Both the position numbers and the translations under genes were made by a program. 64,000 nucleotides of DNA, taken from Mycteria americana. Taxonomy: Eukaryota; Chordata; Aves; Ciconiiformes; Ciconiidae. The stretch's first letter is position 1. The number at the start of each line of letters is the position of its first letter. Below the pieces are notes generated by a model, which was not told the DNA's origin, ran no database searches, and was given only the letters and a program-made list of their open reading frames with translations. The DNA lies in the NCBI RefSeq assembly GCF_035582795.1, contig NC_134372.1, positions 40,462,316 through 40,526,315 on the forward strand, written 5' to 3'. Shown here piece after piece: positions 62,001 to 64,000 of this stretch.

Positions 62001-64000
62001 ATTCATTATGCTTTCTTAAGCCTGTATCCTTACGAATTGAGATGTCAGTCTGAATGACATGAATCCTTTCCACAGCTGTGCCTTGAAGGACAGATGCCTT
62101 TCTACCATGAATGATACCAGAAAAAGTGCTCTTGCAAAACTGTTTTTCCCATTTCTCAGTAGTCTGGTGAGGTCATTTCCATAATCCATGGAACTGTTGC
62201 TAAAATTAGGGGTATATATGTATATATACGGCCACGTTGTTGAAGCTGTATAGGGAACTGAGTAAGAGATCCCTATACGTTAATTACGCATTCTAATTAT
62301 GCCCTTTTAGTAACCTCCTCATGTCCCAAAAGAATCCTAGAATTAATGAAGAGGAGTATAATTCCTCGTTTATGGAGAGGAATTCTTTCAGTAATCATAT
62401 TCAAAATCACAACTCAGCTGGGAGGACAGCATCTGTATTGACTTCGAGTTTCTGTTCTGTTTTGCAGGCAGTATGGCTAGGACTGTGACTTGTTAATGGC
62501 AAAGATTACTTCATCCAGGTGCTTGCATTTGAGGAGAGGGAAGAATGAAAGGCTTAAATCTATCTATTTGTTTCTCCTATTTTAAGAGCGTTCTTTCGCC
62601 TGACTAGATGAGTGTGTGCCCACTCATGTTTCTTTTGGGGGAAATAGTTGGAAAGCGTGGAACGTGACGAAAACTCTTGTATTGCAAAGGCAAACCCTCT
62701 TACTTCTCAGAAGTATTTTTATGTGTCTCAGTGACATGCCATCTAAAGACCAGCTTCCAAAGCATAATATTAAGGCAAGTTAAGTTGACTGAAAGATAAT
62801 TTCAGCTTGTTTAGGAGGGGGAGTTTCAGCCTTTCAATAAACATCCCATCAAGTCTGTGGTATAAGGATCCTATTGGACCTACTATACCTACTACACTCC
62901 TGCTGGAGCAGCATCCCCAAATGATATTGTGGTGCTCACTTTGAAATGCCAGAACATTGCATAAAATCTGCTACTGGTGGCAAAAGGGTTAAAAACCATA
63001 TGGGCTAGTTATCTGTCTGGAGCTTCAAACAGCCACATTCTACATCAAAAAGGAACTGCAGCAACTCCTTGATCAAAGCTCAGGTAATTTAATTATTTGC
63101 CTTCGTGAATCAAGGGGTCCTTGAACAAGCTCAGGATGTCTGGATATTAGAATATGGGAAATTTATTGTTTCACTCCTCCTAATATTCCAACATCAAAGA
63201 GCGCTTTTTCCTGTGAACAAAGCAGTCTGAAGTCAAAGAATTCAAGCAAAAGCTAGTGTGGAGAGATTCAGTTTTCTAGGATCTTTGTGAGCTGGAAATT
63301 AAGCTGATTCCTGTGGGGTGAGATATTTACCGCTGTGATTCTTTGTGTTTATTTTATATAACTAAACATCTGTACCAAATCTTGCAAACTGAAATGCTTA
63401 GCTCCTACTCTTGTAAGTTCCCTTAGTTGACATTGTTCTTCCTGTTTCTCAATTTTACATGATTTTCCATGTTTTGTTTTGCAAATCTCTGTTTGCCAAG
63501 TTCTAAGTGGCTCTTTGACTATGTCATGCTTTGAGATTCTAATGAGCACAGTGTAATGTGGACTGTGCACCCCAATGCGGAAAAGAGAGTTCATAGCTGA
63601 TTCCTCCAGTACCCACAGCCAAAAGTCAGAAGAAATTTCGGGTGATGACAGCAGCCCATGGTCTGAAGGAACCGTGCTCAGTCTCAAGCGCTCTCTGTGC
63701 TTCTCCCCATCCGTGGCAGTCACGTTAGTTCAGGATTCACGAAGCAAAAATTGGTTGGCATTTTTAAAACCCTAAATAGAAGAGAGATGTACATGCTGAT
63801 ACAAGAATGGATTCTCAGCCTGCAAAAATAAATGTCACTTTATTTCTAGGAAACTTTAATTCCTTTGTATCTTTCCCTTTTATTTTTATTTTTACATTTT
63901 CTTCTTTTGGTCCGCCAGATTTCCTTTCACAGCTGGGGCCCAACCCCTCTTTTTTCCATGTTTATGGACCAAACATAACATACTATAAATTTCTTATGGT
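59062..64000. other. noncoding stretch, nothing recognised
   Basis: AT-rich. A TA/TG-rich run lies at about 62208-62230. A minus-strand open frame of 124 codons at 63349-63723 begins with GTG, not ATG, and shows no family features. No exon with two good borders is recognised. Confidence 0.5.

Noticed and set aside
63349..63723. 124-codon minus-strand frame
   Set aside because: It begins with GTG, has no domain, and lies in ordinary AT-rich DNA.
1..64000. CRISPR array, prophage, operon or other prokaryotic system
   Set aside because: There are no spaced direct repeats, no dense coding and no ribosome-binding-site pattern. Composition and repeats are those of a vertebrate.

Overview
The window looks like one stretch of a bird nuclear genome. 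It is mostly AT-rich, CpG-poor and free of long open frames. It holds a decayed CR1 LINE 3' end, two long terminal repeats of avian endogenous retrovirus type joined by a short retroviral leader with a tRNA-Lys-type primer binding site, faint MIR-like and other ancient amniote repeats, and two sharp CpG islands. No bacterial, plasmid or phage feature is visible. No complete protein-coding gene can be supported. Most open frames are short and many have no in-frame ATG near their start. The window is best read as intergenic or intronic DNA with one or two promoters in its right half.

Layout. Positions 1-27.6 kb: noncoding, with a CR1 fragment (2.54-2.80 kb), a MIR-like relic (21.6 kb), several T/G-rich simple tracts and one small GC-richer patch with a short ATG frame (4.03-4.26 kb). 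Positions 27.6-29.7 kb: a minus-strand retroviral composite. Read on the minus strand it runs LTR-B (29662-29070), an 18-nt primer binding site, about 300 bp of leader, then a different and longer LTR-A (28737-27595). LTR-A carries a TATA-like box, a 138-codon ATG frame in an optimal start context with in-frame 45-bp repeats, and a degenerate poly(A) signal. Positions 29.7-49.3 kb: noncoding, with ancient repeats and a GC-rich patch at 36.8-37.1 kb that has splice-like borders and a 43-codon frame. Positions 49.3-51.7 kb: a CpG island with a candidate first exon of a plus-strand gene. It has a short upstream frame, then an ATG frame that reaches a splice donor at 51238/51239 in phase 0. Positions 54.5-55.2 kb: a second CpG island with a perfect 28-bp minisatellite and a CTCF-like motif. 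Positions 55.2-64 kb: noncoding, with a cluster of repeated short motifs near 59.0 kb that may be an enhancer.

The CpG island at 50.5-51.7 kb is the likeliest promoter, firing rightward. The island at 54.5-55.2 kb could be an alternative promoter of the same transcript or an insulator-associated element. I could not identify the gene from its 5' end. The observations most worth following are the self-contained promoter-frame-poly(A) layout inside LTR-A and the fused LTR-A/leader/LTR-B structure. All family names come from pattern memory; no database search was possible.
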